This document shows, in pieces, positions 62,075-64,000 of a DNA stretch of 64,000 bases. The number at the start of each line of letters is the position of its first letter. The first letter of the stretch is position 1. The position numbers and the translations under genes are program-made. The stretch spans positions 62,001 through 126,000 of the forward strand of contig JAHZBE010000003.1 in NCBI GenBank assembly GCA_019423565.1, written 5' to 3'. This stretch comes from a bacterium. GTDB lineage: Bacteria > Bacillota_I > Bacilli_A > RF39 > UBA660. Below the pieces are notes generated by a model. The model was not told the origin of the DNA, did no database searches, and saw only the letters and a program-made list of their open reading frames with translations.

Positions 62075-62131
62075 ATTAATCTCTTTCTAGCACATTAAGT
62101 AAAAGTGCACTTATATTATAATTGTTAATAA

Positions 62132-62908
62132 TTATTTTTTCAAGAATTTAATATATAATTTTATTAATAAATTTTGAAACATTGGAGCTCTATATATTTC
62201 TTTTGGATTTTCTTCTTTAACTGCTTTTATAATTTGTTTTGTAATAGAATCATACTTCTTTTTAGCAGAAAAATCTAATATTTCATTTTCTAAGTTTCTT
62301 ATTGAATCATAAAAATCTTTAAAAATAGTTTCTTCGTTATATTTATTTTCTATCATGAATCTATTAAATCCTGTTTTATAAAGTCCTGGTTCTATAATAC
62401 ATACTTTTATATTTTTATTTATTGCTTTTATTTCTTTTCTTAAGCATTTACCTGTCATTGTAATACTTGCTTTAGTTCCTGCATATATTCCAAAAAATGG
62501 AATTGATATATTTGATATCATAGAAGACATAATTATTATTTTGCCATTACCCTTTTCTATCATTTTATTGATAACTTTTTTTATAAGTTCAAAATTTGAT
62601 AGAACATTTACTTCATAACTATGTCTAAATTTTTCTGTATCTATATCAATAATACTACCTCCATATCCAACTGCAGCATTACTTATTAATATATCAATAT
62701 CTTTTTTCTCTAATTTTCTTAAATCATTTTTATTTGTAATGTCTAATTTGAAAGTATCTATATTATCCATATTTTTAACTTTATCATTTAATACTTCTAA
62801 TTGTTTATCATTTTCAGTTGTTAAAAAAACATGATAACCTTCTCTTGCAAGATTAATTCCAGCATTATATCCAAGTCCAGATGCTGAACCTGTTATTAAA
62901 ATATTCAT
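62132..62908 (-). CDS. short-chain dehydrogenase/reductase
   Basis: About 258 aa from MNILITGSASGLG, 8 bases after GGTGATAAAT; a longer frame upstream is not supported. Cofactor loop GSASGLG, NAAVG, catalytic Ser (IIMSSM) and Tyr-x3-Lys (YAGTKAS). NAD(P)-dependent oxidoreductase; substrate unknown. Confidence 0.86.
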   Translation of the reverse strand: MNILITGSASGLGYNAGINLAREGYHVFLTTENDKQLEVLNDKVKNMDNIDTFKLDITNKNDLRKLEKKDIDILISNAAVGYGGSIIDIDTEKFRHSYEVNVLSNFELIKKVINKMIEKGNGKIIIMSSMISNISIPFFGIYAGTKASITMTGKCLRKEIKAINKNIKVCIIEPGLYKTGFNRFMIENKYNEETIFKDFYDSIRNLENEILDFSAKKKYDSITKQIIKAVKEENPKEIYRAPMFQNLLIKLYIKFLKK

Positions 62909-62929
62909 ATTTATCACCATTATTATTTT

Positions 62930-62966
62930 GCTTAAAAAAAAGAAATACATACTATGGTGCATTTCT
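62930..62966 (-). terminator. terminator of the RluD-like gene
   Basis: AGAAATGCA-CCATAGTA-TGTATTTCT then TTTTTTT (one G-U) on the minus strand. Confidence 0.75.
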
Positions 62967-63804
62967 ATTTAAACAGCATTTTAAATTCATTTGGCATATT
63001 TATTTCAAAAGTAAGTAATTTTTTCGTAACCGGATTTACAAGTTCTAACTTATATGCATGAAGTGCAAGTCTATTAATTAGTTTACTTTTTTCACCATAC
63101 TTTAAATCACCAAGTATTGGTGTTTTATTTTCTTTCATATGTACTCTTATTTGATTTTTTCTACCTGTTTTTAAATTAATATCTAAAAGAGAAATATTTT
63201 TTCTTTCTTTTAAAACTTTGTATTCTGTAATAGCAAGTTTACCACTTCTATCTTTTACAGAATATACCATATTACCATTTTCTTTTAAATAGCTTTTAAT
63301 CGTTCCTTCTTTGTTTTCCATTTTTCCATCAATAACTGCATAATAACATCTTTTCTTTACTATATCATTCCAATTATCTTGATATAAATGTTTAGCTCTT
63401 TCGTTTTTAGCAAACATAATTATTCCTGATGTATCTTTATCAAGTCTATGAATTATAAAAATTCTATTATTCTTATTTTTCTTTTTTAAATATTCCATAA
63501 CTAAATGATATGCAGTTTTATTTTTTTCTTTTTCTGTTGCGACTGTAAGTAAACCAGATGGTTTATTTATTACAATAATATCTTTATCTTCATATATTAT
63601 ATCTATGTTTTTAGCAACTTTCTCTCTTATTTCAACTACATCTCCAATATTTAATTCATAATTATATTTAGTAGTCATATTACCATTTACAAATACTTTT
63701 TCATTATGTAATAAACTTTTTACACTATTTTTTGATAAATTACTAAACATTTTCTTTAAAAATTCTATTAATATTTCATTTTCTTTTACTATATATTTTT
63801 CCAT
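62965..63804 (-). CDS. RluA/RluD-family pseudouridine synthase with S4 domain
   Basis: 279 aa. S4-like region (LSKNSVKSLLHNEKVFVNG) then the core IIHRLDKDTSGIIMFAKNER with catalytic Asp, and KTGRKNQIRVHMKENKTPIL. Third pseudouridine synthase in the window. Shares one base (TAATG) with the upstream partial gene. Confidence 0.9.
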   Translation of the reverse strand: MEKYIVKENEILIEFLKKMFSNLSKNSVKSLLHNEKVFVNGNMTTKYNYELNIGDVVEIREKVAKNIDIIYEDKDIIVINKPSGLLTVATEKEKNKTAYHLVMEYLKKKNKNNRIFIIHRLDKDTSGIIMFAKNERAKHLYQDNWNDIVKKRCYYAVIDGKMENKEGTIKSYLKENGNMVYSVKDRSGKLAITEYKVLKERKNISLLDINLKTGRKNQIRVHMKENKTPILGDLKYGEKSKLINRLALHAYKLELVNPVTKKLLTFEINMPNEFKMLFK

Positions 63805-64000
63805 TATCCATTCTTCCTTATAACCACATGTATTCTTTTTGATTCATCATTTGCTTTTTGCCTAAAGAAATTAGTAAGAAGTGCATAACTAACATCATAT
63901 TTGTCTAGTATCTCTTCTAATTTTTTCTTTTTATAGATAAAAAACTCATGTTCAAATGTAAATGTTTTAAGTCCAATTGTAAAATTAATAGTTCTTATTT
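63804..64000 (-). CDS. unknown protein, C-terminal end only
   Basis: 65 codons from the right edge to TAA 63806. FTFEHEFFIYKKKKLEEILD then YDVSYALLTNFFRQ and RIHVVIRKNG; no family recognised. Continues beyond the window. Its stop overlaps the ATG of the RluD-like gene. Confidence 0.55.
   Translation of the reverse strand, partial: IRTINFTIGLKTFTFEHEFFIYKKKKLEEILDKYDVSYALLTNFFRQKANDESKRIHVVIRKNG

Noticed and set aside
1..64000. TGA read as Trp (Mollicutes code)
   Set aside because: Trp residues use TGG and several genes end with TGA at expected positions.
1..64000. CRISPR arrays, rRNA or tRNA genes
   Set aside because: No regular repeat-spacer array, tRNA cloverleaf or rRNA stretch was seen by reading.

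Overview
The window is a very AT-rich, mostly minus-strand stretch of a low-GC Bacillota genome. TGA is a stop and TGG is Trp, so the code is standard. T-box leaders, an L19 leader, a SpoVS homologue, a Bce-type module and strong AGGAGG ribosome binding sites point to an uncultured Bacilli or Clostridia-like lineage, probably gut-associated. That placement is inference; no rRNA or tRNA gene was seen.

Layout. 0-6 kb: a nicotinamidase-like fragment, RsuA and TlyA (RNA modification), a double kinase-fold protein, GNAT genes and an ASCH-cytidine deaminase fusion behind a leader-peptide/terminator region. 6-12 kb: NUDIX, PepC, and the conserved block topA-rnhB-rbgA. 12-47.5 kb: a long accessory segment lying between rbgA and lepB-rplS, which are usually close neighbours in Bacillota. 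It holds single-gene acquisitions (nucleotide kinase, RyR, transglutaminase-like, C45 hydrolase, HD-ASCH, CYTH, DUF1016 nuclease, UDG-fold, HD proteins), a Bce-type antimicrobial-peptide module, valS with a T-box, an ABC-2 exporter, a run of GNAT genes, a DUF1848 protein and a collagen-like protein. 47.5-52.3 kb: lepB, rplS, a small kinase, and leuS with a T-box. 52.3-64 kb: a fused MnmL-MnmM tRNA-modification protein, Fic, an intact IS30-type element, SpoVS, and a housekeeping run (MBL hydrolase, HAD, two RluA-type synthases, rRNA methyltransferase, DnaQ-type exonuclease, SDR).

Four things stand out. (1) At 42.73-43.06 kb there is a candidate type I toxin-antitoxin locus: a 25-aa membrane peptide with its own promoter, a convergent antisense RNA with its own promoter and terminator, and a 5' mRNA end complementary to the mRNA's 3' end. 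A second copy at 29.58-29.77 kb keeps the antisense RNA and its promoter but lacks the toxin N-terminus. (2) Three copies of a structured leader RNA (33.7, 40.6 and 41.5 kb) share an internal-loop motif, a covarying helix and a mutually exclusive terminator; this looks like a riboswitch or attenuator family that I cannot name. (3) Fragments of the rbgA 5' end and a terminator/promoter module are scattered through 12.5-16.8 kb, as if genes accreted stepwise beside rbgA. (4) At least two genes seem to start at ATT or ATA codons behind ideal Shine-Dalgarno sites.
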